Source: Sinorhizobium medicae (GTDB taxonomy: Bacteria; Pseudomonadota; Alphaproteobacteria; Rhizobiales; Rhizobiaceae). Taken from it: 64,000 bases of DNA. Of this stretch, positions 36,925 to 45,797 are shown in pieces. The position numbers were made by a program, and so were the translations under genes. The notes under the pieces are model-generated. The model was not told the origin of the DNA. It ran no database searches and saw only the letters and a program-made list of their open reading frames with translations. The stretch lies in contig NZ_VITA01000005.1 of assembly GCF_007827695.1 (NCBI RefSeq), positions 62,001-126,000 on the forward strand, read 5' to 3'. Positions within the stretch are counted from its first letter, which is position 1, and every line of letters begins with the position of its first letter.

Positions 36925-39900
36925 TCACTCGGCGGGGCTGACGGTTTCGGATGCCTGCTTGGCCGGCTCGGGCGCCGCTCTTCCGCGTTCGAAGATCTTC
37001 ATGACGAACACGAAGAAGACGGGGACGAAGAATATCGCCAGTACCGTCGCCGAGATCATGCCGCCCATGACGCCGGTGCCAATGGCGCGCTGGCTGCCGG
37101 AACTTGCGCCTGTCGCGATCGCCAGCGGCAGAACGCCGAGGGTGAAGGCGAGCGAGGTCATCAGGATCGGCCGGAAGCGCAGATGTGCAGCTTCCAGTGT
37201 CGCATCGATAAGCGATTTACCCTGGTCGCGGAGTTCCTTGGCGAATTCGATGATCAGGATCGCGTTCTTCGCCGAAAGCCCGATGATCGCGATCAGGCCG
37301 ACCTTGAAGTAGACGTCGTTCGGCATGTCGCGCATCGTCACGGCGAGCACGGCGCCGATGACGCCGAGCGGCACGACCATGATGACCGAGACTGGAATGG
37401 ACCAGCTCTCATAGAGCGCGGCCAGGCACAGGAAGACGAGCAGGCAGGAGAGCGCGATAAGGAGCGGCGCCTGCGTCCCCGACTGGATTTCCTGTAGCGA
37501 CTGCCCCGTCCATTCATAGCCGAAACCAGCCGGAAGCTGGGCTACCAGACGCTCCATCTCGGCAATGGCATCGCCGGAGGAATAGCCCGGAGCGGCCTCG
37601 CCGCTGATGCGCACTGCCGGATAGCCGTTGTAGCCGACCGTCTGCGTCGGCGCCTTGACCCATTCCACATTCGCGAAGGCCGAGAGCGGAACCATGCCGC
37701 CGTTGGAATTGCGGACGTTCAGGTTCAGGAGGTCCGCCGGCTGCATGCGCTTCGTTTCGTCCGCCTGCACCGTCACGCGTTGCATGCGGCCGGCATTCGG
37801 GAAGTCGTTGACGTAGGACGAGCCGAGATTGGTCGAGATGGTCGAGTTGATATCGGCAAAGGTCACGCCGAAGGTATTGGCCTTCTCGCGGTCGATATCG
37901 ACGCTGACCTGCGCCGCATCGGGCATGCCCTCGAAACGGACGCCGGTCAGGATCTTGCTCTGGGAGGCGAGGCCGAGAAGCTGGTCGCGCGCTTCTGCCA
38001 GCGCCGCTTCGCCGAGACCCGCACGGTCCTGAAGGCGGAAGGAAAACCCGCCTGTCGTTCCGAGGCCCTGGATCGCCGGAGGCGACAGCGCGAAGCTGAT
38101 CGCATCCTTGATCTGGCTCATGGCCATCGTCGCGCGGCCGGCGATCGACTGCGCTGCATTGTCGGCGTCGCGTTCGCTCCAGTCCTTCAGCGTCACGAAT
38201 GCAAGACCCGCATTCTGCCCGCTGCCGAAGAAGGAGAAACCGTTGATCGCCACGATCGTGTCGACCGCCGGTTCCTGGCCGAAGATCTTCTCGGTCTGCT
38301 CGATCACCTCCGTGGTGCGGTTTGCCGTCGCTTCCGACGGCAATTGCATCATGACGATGACAAAGCCCTGGTCCTCGTCCGGCAGGAAGGACGAGGGCAG
38401 CCGGATAAATGCCCAGGCCATTGCTGCAAGCAGGATCAGATAGATGATCATGAAGCGGCCCGTGCGCCTGATGACGCTTCCGACGAAACGCGTGTAGCCG
38501 TGCGACGTCCGGTCGAAACCGCGGTTGAACCAACCGAAGAAGCCGCGCTTGGCATGATGGTGCCCCTTCGGTACCTGCTTGAGGAAGCTCGCGCAGAGTG
38601 CCGGTGTCAGCGACAATGCGAGGAGCGCCGAAAACAGGATCGAGACGACCATCGTCAGGCTGAACTGGCGATAGATCACGCCCACGGCGCCGGGGAAGAA
38701 GGCCATCGGAATGAACACCGAAGCCAGAACCAGCGTGATGCCGATCACCGCTCCGGTGATCTGCTTCATCGCCTTCCGGGTTGCATCCTTCGGCGTCAGC
38801 CCTTCCTCCGACATGATGCGTTCGACGTTCTCGACCACGATGATCGCATCGTCGACGAGGATACCGATCGCCAGCACCATGCCGAACATCGTGAGCACGT
38901 TGATGGAGAAGCCCATCGCCAGCATGACCGCGCAGGTGCCGAGCAGGGCGACCGGCACCACGATGGTGGGGATGAGCGTATAGCGGACGTTCTGCAGGAA
39001 GAGGAACATCACCAGGAATACGAGGCCGACGGCCTCGACAAGGGTGTGCAGCACCTTCTCAATCGACACCGCGACGAAGGGCGAGGTGTCATAGGGGATC
39101 GAGTATTCGAGCCCTTGGGGGAAAAACGCCGCGAGCTCGTCCATGCGTGTCTTGATCGCCGCCGAGGTCGACATCGCATTGCCGCTCGGCGAGAGCTGCA
39201 CGGCGATGGCCGCCGAGGGGCTGCCGTTGAGGCGGGTCGAGAAGGTGTAGCTTTCGCCGCCGATCTCGAGACGCGCAACGTCGCGCAGCCGCACGGCGGA
39301 GCCGTCGGCATTCGCCCGGAGTACGATCGCACCGAATTCCTCGGGGCTCGAAAGCTGGCCCTTGATGACGACCGGTGCGGTGACTTGCTGCGTGATCGGA
39401 TTCGGCTGGGCGCCGATCGAGCCGGAGGCGATCTGGGCGTTCTGAGCCTGGATCGCCGCGGTGACGTCAGCCGCGGTCAGATTGAGGCCGAGCATCTTGT
39501 CGGGATCGAGCCAGACGCGCATCGAGCGCTCGGTCGCAAAGAGCTGGGCGCGTCCGACGCCGGGCACGCGCTGGATCTCGCTGAGCACATTGCGGCTGAG
39601 GTAATCGCCAAGCCCGATGGCGTCCATCGAGCCGTCGGTCGAAGTCAGCGAGATGATCAGCAGGAAGCCGGCGCCGGCCTCGTCCACCTGTACGCCTTGC
39701 TGCCTGACGGGGTCAGGCAGGCGCGGCTCGACGCGCTGCACCCGGTTCTGGATGTCCACCGAAGCCTGGCTCGGATCGGTGCCGGGCTGGAAGGTGGCGT
39801 CGATCGAGACCGAGCCGGAGGCACTGGTCGAAGACTCGAAGTAAAGCAGCCCCTCGACGCCGTTCAGCTCGTCCTCGATCAGACGGGTCACGCTCTGATA

Positions 39901-40071
39901 GGTGTCCTGCGACGAGGCGCCGGGATAGTTCGTGTTGATCGATATCTGCGGGGGCGCGACATCCGGATACTGCGACACCGGCAATAGCGGGATCGCGATG
40001 ATGCCGGCGATCATGATGAAGATCGCCACCACCCAGGCAAAGATAGGCCTGTCTATGAAAAAACTGGGCAT
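36925..40071 (-). CDS. smeB: RND multidrug efflux transporter, inner-membrane pump (AcrB/SmeB)
   Basis: This 1048-residue HAE1-family RND pump exports drugs and plant antimicrobials through a tripartite complex. It begins MPSFFIDRPIFAWVVAIFIM, the family's standard first membrane helix. There are two large periplasmic loops and 12 predicted membrane helices. The proton-relay pair is in GILVDDAIIVVENVERIM near residue 408, with the partner Lys in IGLSAKNAILIIEFAKEL near 940. The ATG at 40071 gives the family length. It lies 10 bp after smeA; a TolC-type outer-membrane partner is not in the window. Confidence 0.95.
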   Translation of the reverse strand: MPSFFIDRPIFAWVVAIFIMIAGIIAIPLLPVSQYPDVAPPQISINTNYPGASSQDTYQSVTRLIEDELNGVEGLLYFESSTSASGSVSIDATFQPGTDPSQASVDIQNRVQRVEPRLPDPVRQQGVQVDEAGAGFLLIISLTSTDGSMDAIGLGDYLSRNVLSEIQRVPGVGRAQLFATERSMRVWLDPDKMLGLNLTAADVTAAIQAQNAQIASGSIGAQPNPITQQVTAPVVIKGQLSSPEEFGAIVLRANADGSAVRLRDVARLEIGGESYTFSTRLNGSPSAAIAVQLSPSGNAMSTSAAIKTRMDELAAFFPQGLEYSIPYDTSPFVAVSIEKVLHTLVEAVGLVFLVMFLFLQNVRYTLIPTIVVPVALLGTCAVMLAMGFSINVLTMFGMVLAIGILVDDAIIVVENVERIMSEEGLTPKDATRKAMKQITGAVIGITLVLASVFIPMAFFPGAVGVIYRQFSLTMVVSILFSALLALSLTPALCASFLKQVPKGHHHAKRGFFGWFNRGFDRTSHGYTRFVGSVIRRTGRFMIIYLILLAAMAWAFIRLPSSFLPDEDQGFVIVMMQLPSEATANRTTEVIEQTEKIFGQEPAVDTIVAINGFSFFGSGQNAGLAFVTLKDWSERDADNAAQSIAGRATMAMSQIKDAISFALSPPAIQGLGTTGGFSFRLQDRAGLGEAALAEARDQLLGLASQSKILTGVRFEGMPDAAQVSVDIDREKANTFGVTFADINSTISTNLGSSYVNDFPNAGRMQRVTVQADETKRMQPADLLNLNVRNSNGGMVPLSAFANVEWVKAPTQTVGYNGYPAVRISGEAAPGYSSGDAIAEMERLVAQLPAGFGYEWTGQSLQEIQSGTQAPLLIALSCLLVFLCLAALYESWSIPVSVIMVVPLGVIGAVLAVTMRDMPNDVYFKVGLIAIIGLSAKNAILIIEFAKELRDQGKSLIDATLEAAHLRFRPILMTSLAFTLGVLPLAIATGASSGSQRAIGTGVMGGMISATVLAIFFVPVFFVFVMKIFERGRAAPEPAKQASETVSPAE

Positions 40072-40081
40072 GATAAAATTC

Positions 40082-41290
40082 TCACTTCGCGTCGGTGGCG
40101 GGCTTTTTGCCGGCATCTGCCGACGCGCTGGCCTGTTCGGGCGCAGGCTTGGCGTTCGGATCCCAATCCGAAGGCTGCACGGGTGCGCCCGGGCCGATCT
40201 TCTGGAAGCCCTCGACGATGACCTTTTCGCCGGGCTTCAGGCCCGACGTCACCTGCCAGCGCTGGCTGACAATGCGTCCGAGAGTGACGTTGCGGAACTC
40301 CACCTTGTTGTCGGCAGTCACGACATAGACCTGCGACTGGCCGGCATTGTTGCGCTGGACCGCCTGTTGCGGAACGGTGATCGCGTCCTCTTCGAGACCT
40401 TGCTGGATTTGTACGCGGACATACATGCCGGGCAGCAGGTCATTGTTCGGATTGGGGAATTCGCCGCGCAGCGTCACCTGACCGGTCGTCGCATCGACGG
40501 CGGCTTCGGAAAAGAGCAGCTTGCCCTTGAGGGCATAGGGCGTGCCGTCATCGAGGATCAGCTGCACCTCGGCTTCGTTTTTGGAGCTCATCCACTTGCC
40601 GTCCTTGAGCGCCTTGCGCAGGCGGATCAGGTCGGTCGCGGACTGGGTGAAGTCGGCATAGATCGGGTCCAGCTGTTGGATCGTCGCGAGGTTCTGCGTA
40701 TCGTTGGTGTTGACGAGGGCGCCTTCGGTGATCAGCGCCCGGCCGATCCGGCCGCTGATCGGAGCCGTGACGTTCGTATATTGCAGATTGAGCCTGGCCT
40801 CCGCGAGACCAGCCTCGGCGATGCCGACATCGGCCTCTGCCTGGGCAAGGGTCGCTATGGCGTCGTCGTATTGCTGCACCGCTGTAACCTGCGCTTCCTT
40901 CAGCCGCGATTGGCGGTCGGCCGTTCGCCTGGCCTGATCGACCAGGGACTTGGCGCGCTTCAGCGTAGCCTCGGCGCTGTCGACCTTTACCTGGAACGGC
41001 GCCGGGTCGATGCGGTAGAGCACATCGCCTTCCTTCACCATGGTGCCCTGTTCGAACACCCGCTCGACGACGATACCTGAGATGCGCGGGCGGACCTCGG
41101 CAATCCGGGTAGCGGTGATGCGACCCGGGAGTTCGTTGGTGATCGGAAGTGGTTCGGCCTTCGTCGTGAAGACGGCGACCGGCGACGGGGGAGGGGCGGG
41201 AGCCGCGGCCTGTTCTTCATTCTTCTGGCACCCCGCGAGAAAAATCACGGTTGCCAGCGAGGCGGCCAAAATCGGTCGGTTCATGCGCAT
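40082..41290 (-). CDS. smeA: RND efflux periplasmic adaptor lipoprotein (AcrA/SmeA)
   Basis: This membrane-fusion protein has about 402 residues. A lipoprotein signal peptide ends in LAGC near residue 20, so it is probably anchored by acylated Cys. The lipoyl and barrel pieces include ITNELPGRITATRIAEVRPRISGIV, a coiled-coil hairpin (residues about 95-165), NVTAPISGRIGRALI, and QKIGPGAPVQP at the C-terminus. Several in-frame ATGs cluster at 41284-41302; I take 41290. Transcription runs on into smeB. Confidence 0.93.
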   Translation of the reverse strand: MRMNRPILAASLATVIFLAGCQKNEEQAAAPAPPPSPVAVFTTKAEPLPITNELPGRITATRIAEVRPRISGIVVERVFEQGTMVKEGDVLYRIDPAPFQVKVDSAEATLKRAKSLVDQARRTADRQSRLKEAQVTAVQQYDDAIATLAQAEADVGIAEAGLAEARLNLQYTNVTAPISGRIGRALITEGALVNTNDTQNLATIQQLDPIYADFTQSATDLIRLRKALKDGKWMSSKNEAEVQLILDDGTPYALKGKLLFSEAAVDATTGQVTLRGEFPNPNNDLLPGMYVRVQIQQGLEEDAITVPQQAVQRNNAGQSQVYVVTADNKVEFRNVTLGRIVSQRWQVTSGLKPGEKVIVEGFQKIGPGAPVQPSDWDPNAKPAPEQASASADAGKKPATDAK

Positions 41291-41401
41291 CGCAATGTCC
41301 ATATTGTCAAAGGACCGGCCGCAGCCGCGGCTTGTCGCAGCGCTGCGCGGTCCGAAAGTGAGGTGAAGCGGAGCCGGTATCGGCGTGAAAATACCGGAAA
41401 G

Positions 41402-41430
41402 CTAATATACAGACGCCAATGTATGTTAAT
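41402..41430. promoter_or_regulatory. Probable SmeR operator upstream of smeA
   Basis: ATACA at 41407-41411 and TGTAT at 41420-41424 form an inverted repeat around 8 bases, flanked by TAAT and GTTAAT. Read leftward, it begins TTAACATACATT, like the ACATACATT half of AcrR-type boxes. It lies about 115 bp upstream of smeA. The regulator is inferred from gene order. Confidence 0.5.
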
Positions 41431-41570
41431 TTCTGCCGCAGTGCAACAGAGTTTCTAAAGGCCGGTAGGAGAGCAAAAAATAGAAGAGCCGCAGCGCCTT
41501 CCGGCATTGCGCCCCGTGGGAGTCACGCAGGTGTGAATGCTGCGAAGGGGCAGCAAGGAGCGACTTTCCG

Positions 41571-41630
41571 CCTCACCCCGCTGCCGCGACCCCTCTCCCC
41601 ACACGCGCGGGGGGGCGCAGGTGGGTGCCC
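41571..41630. repeat. GC-rich intergenic repeat-like sequence
   Basis: The stretch contains CCTCACCCCGCTGCCGCGAC and CCCTCTCCCCACACGCGCGG, which resemble GC-rich repeats scattered between rhizobial genes. It lies in the 382-bp gap between the smeA start and the end of the leftward ABC ATPase gene. No gene is visible in this gap. Confidence 0.35.
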
Positions 41631-41672
41631 GCTTGCACCACGCGCCTTTGGCGCGTTGAGCTCGGTCCTGAA

Positions 41673-42683
41673 TTATTGTCCAGACCTGATTACCCGCCCT
41701 TCCGCATCGAAACGGTGCATACTGCCGATGACAGGCGTGGCGTAGACGGTGTCGTCGGCGGCGTAGCGGTGCTCGCCGAAGAGACGCACCGTCAGCAGAC
41801 CGACAGTCTCCGATTCGATATAGATGATCGTGTCGGCTCCGAGATGCTCGACATGGATGACCTTGCCCTGCCAGTCGCCGGTTTCGCGGGAAAGGCCGAT
41901 ATGCTCCGGGCGGATGCCGATGGTCTTCGCATCTCTGTCGTCAAGCTTTGCGGCGTCGATGAGGTTCATCTGCGGCGAACCGATAAAGCCTGCCACGAAG
42001 AGGTTGGCCGGACGGTTGTAAAGCTCCATCGGCGATCCGACCTGCTCGATCCGGCCGGCATTCAGCACGACGATCTTGTCGGCAAGCGTCATCGCCTCGA
42101 CCTGATCATGGGTGACGTAGATCATCGTCGCCTTCAGGCTGCGGTGGAGGCGAGCGATCTCGAGCCGTGTGTTGACGCGCAGCGCCGCGTCGAGATTCGA
42201 CAGCGGCTCGTCGAAGAGGAAGAGTTTTGGCTCGCGCACGATCGCGCGGCCGATCGCCACGCGCTGGCGCTGGCCGCCGGAAAGTTCGGCCGGACGCCGG
42301 GCAAGGTAGGGATCGAGCGACAGCATGCCGGCAGCCTTGGCGACTTTCTCTTCGATCTCCGTCTTCGGCACACCTGCCTGCTTCAGCCCGAGGCCCATAT
42401 TGTCCCTGACCGACAGGTGCGGATAGAGCGCATAGGACTGGAACACCATGGCGATACCACGCTTCGCCGGCGCCACATGGCCGACTTCGACGCCGTCGAT
42501 CTGCACGCTTCCCGAGGTCGCGTCCTCAAGCCCGGCGATGGTGCGCAGGAGAGTCGATTTTCCGCAGCCGGAGGGACCGACGAAGATGACGAACTCGCCG
42601 TCCTTCACGTCGAGGTCGATTCCCTTCAGCACCTCATGGCTGCCGAAGGCCTTGCGGATGGATTTGAGTTGAAGTGATCCCAC
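41673..42683 (-). CDS. ABC transporter ATPase, CUT1/UgpC-MalK type
   Basis: This 336-residue sugar-importer ATPase has Walker [10 protein letters not shown] near residue 36, Q-loop [13 protein letters not shown], signature [16 protein letters not shown] near 132, Walker [13 protein letters not shown] near 152, and the switch His in [12 protein letters not shown]. The C-terminal regulatory TOBE domain has [11 protein letters not shown] near 235. Translation starts at GTG (42681-42683): AAGAGGG precedes it and the family's opening [12 protein letters not shown] follows. It is the last gene of the leftward amino-sugar operon. Confidence 0.92.
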   Translation of the reverse strand: MGSLQLKSIRKAFGSHEVLKGIDLDVKDGEFVIFVGPSGCGKSTLLRTIAGLEDATSGSVQIDGVEVGHVAPAKRGIAMVFQSYALYPHLSVRDNMGLGLKQAGVPKTEIEEKVAKAAGMLSLDPYLARRPAELSGGQRQRVAIGRAIVREPKLFLFDEPLSNLDAALRVNTRLEIARLHRSLKATMIYVTHDQVEAMTLADKIVVLNAGRIEQVGSPMELYNRPANLFVAGFIGSPQMNLIDAAKLDDRDAKTIGIRPEHIGLSRETGDWQGKVIHVEHLGADTIIYIESETVGLLTVRLFGEHRYAADDTVYATPVIGSMHRFDAEGRVIRSGQ

Positions 42684-42699
42684 GTGTCGCCCTCTTGGG

Positions 42700-43764
42700 T
42701 TAAAGCTTGACCGGCTTGCCGGTGCGCACACTTTCATCCGCGGCGAGGCAGATCTTCAGCGACTGCACCGCATCGTCCATGTGCCGGTCGAGATCGATAT
42801 CGCTCCGGATGGCCCTGAGCACGAAGTCCTGTTCGCGCTCGCAAAGCTCCTGGTGGCCCGGCTCGCCCTCCATCATCAGGTCTGCGTCGCGCTTCAGGAA
42901 CCTGCCGTCCGGGCCCGTCGCGGCGCTGTGCACGCGGATGACGGAGGTTTTCGTGTGCACGTCGATGTCGTCTGACCTGGCGTTCTGATCCATGACGATG
43001 GACACCGAGCCGTTTGGGGACATTACGTCCTTCACGAAGAAGGCCGTCTCCGAGATCATCGGCCCCCAGCCCGCTTCGTACCAGCCGATCGAGCCATCGT
43101 CGAAGATCACCTGCAGATGCCCGTAATTATACATGTCGGCGGCGATCTCGTCCGTGAGCCTCAGGCCCATGCCTCTTACTTCCACAGGCTTTGCGTCCGT
43201 GATCTGGCACATCACGTCGACATAGTGCACGCCGCAGTCGACGATGGGCGACGTGGTCTGCATCAATGATTTGTGCGTTGCCCAGGTCTGCCCGCTCGAT
43301 TGCTGGTTCAGATTCATCCGGAAGACGTAGGGGCCTCCGAGCTTGCGCCCTTCCGCGATCAGCCGCATCCAGGACGGATGGTGCCGCAGGATATAGCCGA
43401 CGACCAGCTTACGGCCATTGGCCCGCGCGCAGGCGACGACGCGCTTGGCATCGGCGACCGTCGTTGCCAGCGGCTTCTCGACGAAGACATGCGCTCCCGC
43501 CTCCATAGCCATCACGGCATAATCGGCATGTGTGTCCGAATAGGTGTTGATCGAGCAGAGCTCCGGCTTCAGCGCAGCCAGCGCCTCCGGGAACGACGGC
43601 AGAATCTCGTATGCCGCAAGTTCCTCGGGCAGTGACACTTTCGAGCGGTTGACGAGCCCGGCGACTTCGAAGCCGGGGTTCTGATGATAGGCGAGCGCGT
43701 GGCTGCGGCCCATATTGCCGAGGCCGGCGCTGAGCACGCGAATCGGGGATGCGGATGGATTCAC
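42700..43764 (-). CDS. Gfo/Idh/MocA-family oxidoreductase
   Basis: This 354-residue NAD(P)-dependent enzyme begins with a Rossmann motif ([17 protein letters not shown]). [12 protein letters not shown] near residue 98 holds the conserved EKP Lys, and [15 protein letters not shown] near 180 holds the catalytic Asp/His region. The start is GTG at 43764 with AGGAG upstream; it shares GTGA with the permease stop, so translation is coupled. Members oxidise sugars and sugar acids. Placement inside a sugar ABC operon points to a first step on the imported sugar, but the reaction is not known. Confidence 0.85.
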   Translation of the reverse strand: MNPSASPIRVLSAGLGNMGRSHALAYHQNPGFEVAGLVNRSKVSLPEELAAYEILPSFPEALAALKPELCSINTYSDTHADYAVMAMEAGAHVFVEKPLATTVADAKRVVACARANGRKLVVGYILRHHPSWMRLIAEGRKLGGPYVFRMNLNQQSSGQTWATHKSLMQTTSPIVDCGVHYVDVMCQITDAKPVEVRGMGLRLTDEIAADMYNYGHLQVIFDDGSIGWYEAGWGPMISETAFFVKDVMSPNGSVSIVMDQNARSDDIDVHTKTSVIRVHSAATGPDGRFLKRDADLMMEGEPGHQELCEREQDFVLRAIRSDIDLDRHMDDAVQSLKICLAADESVRTGKPVKL

Positions 43765-44600
43765 TTGACTGCTCCTGCCGTGATGCCGCGGATCAGTTGC
43801 CGCGAGAAGATGACGTAGAGGACGAGCACCGGGAAGATCGCCAGCGACAGTGCCGAGAGAACTGCGTTCCAGTTGGTGACGAACTGGCCGATGAAGATCT
43901 GCGAGCCGAGCGTGACGGTCTTGGTCGCCTCGGCCGGCGCGAGGATCAGCGGGAACCACAGGTCGTTCCAGATGGGGATCATGGTGAAGACGGCGACCGT
44001 CGCCATGGCCGGTCGGATCAGCGGCAGCACCAGCCGCAGGAAGATCGCATATTCGGACAACCCGTCGATGCGCCCTGCATTCTTCAGGTCGTCCGACACG
44101 GTGCGCATGAACTCCGACAGGATGAACACCGCGAGCGGCAGACCTTGCGCCGTATAGACGAGGATCAGCGCCGTCAGCGTATTGACGAGATCGGCCGCCA
44201 CCATGCCCTGAAGGATGGCGACCGTGCCGAGCCGGATCGGGATCATGATGCCCAACGCGAGATAGAGCCCCATCAGCGTATTGCCGCGGAAGCGGTATTC
44301 GGAAAGGGCAAAGGCTGCCATGGCGCCGAAGAGCAGGACGAGCGCGATCGAGACCACGGTGACGATGATGCTGTTCTGGAAATAGCCGACGAAGTCACCC
44401 TGTTTCAGCACCGTTTCGTAGCCGATCAGGCTGAAGGTTTCGGGTGTCGGGATTGCCAGTGGCTCCCGGAAGATCGCGTTGCGGCTCTTGAACGAATTCG
44501 CGATCGTCAGGAAGACCGGAAACAGGGCGACGAGCGTATAGGCGATCAATGCCGCGTGAACGGCGCCGATACGGATGTAGGAGGCGCGTGCTTTCGACAT
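43761..44600 (-). CDS. ABC sugar permease, MalG-type
   Basis: This 279-residue inner-membrane permease has six predicted helices. The EAA loop that contacts the ATPase is SDDLKNAGRIDGLSEYAIFLRLVLPLIRPAM near residue 185. The C-terminus [14 protein letters not shown] is typical of MalG-type CUT1 permeases. GGGAGGG precedes the ATG. It lies 12 bp after the MalF-type gene and overlaps the oxidoreductase. Confidence 0.93.
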   Translation of the reverse strand: MSKARASYIRIGAVHAALIAYTLVALFPVFLTIANSFKSRNAIFREPLAIPTPETFSLIGYETVLKQGDFVGYFQNSIIVTVVSIALVLLFGAMAAFALSEYRFRGNTLMGLYLALGIMIPIRLGTVAILQGMVAADLVNTLTALILVYTAQGLPLAVFILSEFMRTVSDDLKNAGRIDGLSEYAIFLRLVLPLIRPAMATVAVFTMIPIWNDLWFPLILAPAEATKTVTLGSQIFIGQFVTNWNAVLSALSLAIFPVLVLYVIFSRQLIRGITAGAVK

Positions 44601-44612
44601 CTTTTTCCCTCC

Positions 44613-45560
44613 CTAGAACTGATAGCGGCGCATGCGGCGCTGAATGCCGAAGAGATAAAGCGAAACGCCGGCGAGGATGATCAGGAACATGATCGCGGCG
44701 ATCGTGGCGCCCATCGACCGGTCGCCGAGTTGGAGCTGGAAGCCGAAGAAAGTGCGATAAAGGAGGGTGCCCAGGATGTCGGTCGACTTATCCGGCCCGG
44801 CAAGTGCCCCTTGCACCGTGTAGATCAGGTCGAAGGCGTTGAAATTGCCGACGAAGGTGAGGATCGAGACGATGCCGATGGCCGGAAGGATCAAAGGCAG
44901 CTTGATCTTCCAGAACTGGCTCCAGCCGGTGACGCCGTCGAGCTCCGCTGCCTCGGTCACCTCGTCCGGAATATTGAGGAGTGCCGCGTAAATCAGCATC
45001 ATCGGGATGCCGACATATTGCCAGACGGAAATCAGCGAAACGGCGATGAGCGCGGTGTCGGGTTTGCCGAGCCAGGGCGCGAATAGCGATCTCAGCCCGA
45101 CCGAATCCAGAAGGAAAGGGGCGACGCCCCAGATAGGCGACAGGATCAGCTTCCAGATGAAGCCGACGATGACGAAGGAGAGCAGCGTGGGCAGGAAGAT
45201 CGCCGTGCGGTAGAAAGCGCCGAACCGCAGCTTCGGAACGGACAGCATGGCGGCGAGAGCGATGCCGATCGGGTTCTGCACGGCCATGTGGATCAGGAAG
45301 AAGACGAAATTGTTCTTGAGCGCGTTCCAGAAATCCGCAGCCCAGCGCGGATCGCCGAAGAGCACCTTGAAATTGCCGAGGCCCACGAAGGTCAACTGGC
45401 CGTCGACCGTGTTGTACAAGGACTGACGCAGGGTCTCGACCAGCGGAAGGATCATCACCGCCGTGTAGACGACGAGCGCCGGCAACAGGAAGACGAGAAT
45501 GTGCCAGCGCCGCGGGCGCTTGATCTCGCTGACGTCGGTCAGGTTTTCGCGTGGTTTCAT
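44613..45560 (-). CDS. ABC sugar permease, MalF-type
   Basis: This 315-residue permease has six helices. It opens with HILVFLLPALVVYTAVMILPLVETLRQSLYN, the usual first helix of CUT1 MalF-type permeases. The EAA loop is EVTEAAELDGVTGWSQFWKIKLPLILPAI near residue 215. I chose the ATG at 45560, seven codons inside the longest frame. A stem-loop lies in the 237-bp gap that separates it from the binding-protein gene. Confidence 0.92.
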   Translation of the reverse strand: MKPRENLTDVSEIKRPRRWHILVFLLPALVVYTAVMILPLVETLRQSLYNTVDGQLTFVGLGNFKVLFGDPRWAADFWNALKNNFVFFLIHMAVQNPIGIALAAMLSVPKLRFGAFYRTAIFLPTLLSFVIVGFIWKLILSPIWGVAPFLLDSVGLRSLFAPWLGKPDTALIAVSLISVWQYVGIPMMLIYAALLNIPDEVTEAAELDGVTGWSQFWKIKLPLILPAIGIVSILTFVGNFNAFDLIYTVQGALAGPDKSTDILGTLLYRTFFGFQLQLGDRSMGATIAAIMFLIILAGVSLYLFGIQRRMRRYQF

Positions 45561-45797
45561 CGGCCTCTGGCCCGTTCTCAAACCGGCTGGCCAACGGGCG
45601 CAGCCTCGATATCGAAATCAGGTGCGGGACCCCTGCCGCGCACCTCGATCGTCATGATGCCAGCGGGCTTCGCGGCTCCGCCGGGACGCGCGCCGTGTTG
45701 GAGCCGGATGCCCGACACGTTCATGACGGCATTGCCCATGCGGAAACCGTTCCGCATGGGAGGGGCGCGCAAAACGGAGGCGCGCCCGCTTTCGGCC
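45561..45797 (-). other. Gap between the binding-protein and permease genes
   Basis: This gap within the leftward operon holds a strong stem-loop at 45735-45760. A short open frame covers part of it but has no family resemblance or good ribosome site, so I do not call a gene. Confidence 0.5.
45735..45760 (-). other. Intercistronic stem-loop downstream of the binding-protein gene
   Basis: CCCATGCGGAA pairs perfectly with TTCCGCATGGG around a 4-nt loop. It lies 38 bp after the binding-protein stop and is not followed by a T-run. Such hairpins commonly protect the binding-protein mRNA so that more binding protein than permease is made. Confidence 0.65.

Noticed and set aside
37780-39987. A 735-codon open frame on the plus strand, antisense to smeB
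   Set aside because: It is a shadow of the high-GC codon usage of the smeB gene. The protein is rich in Arg, Asp and His without family motifs, while the minus strand encodes a textbook RND pump.
43765-43959. A 65-residue N-terminal extension of the Gfo/Idh/MocA oxidoreductase
   Set aside because: It overlaps the upstream permease gene in another frame. The GTG at 43764 has AGGAG upstream and starts right before the Rossmann motif.
45578-45772. A 64-residue minus-strand frame between the sugar-binding protein and permease genes
   Set aside because: No ribosome site or family resemblance is seen, and the strong hairpin at 45735-45760 lies inside it.
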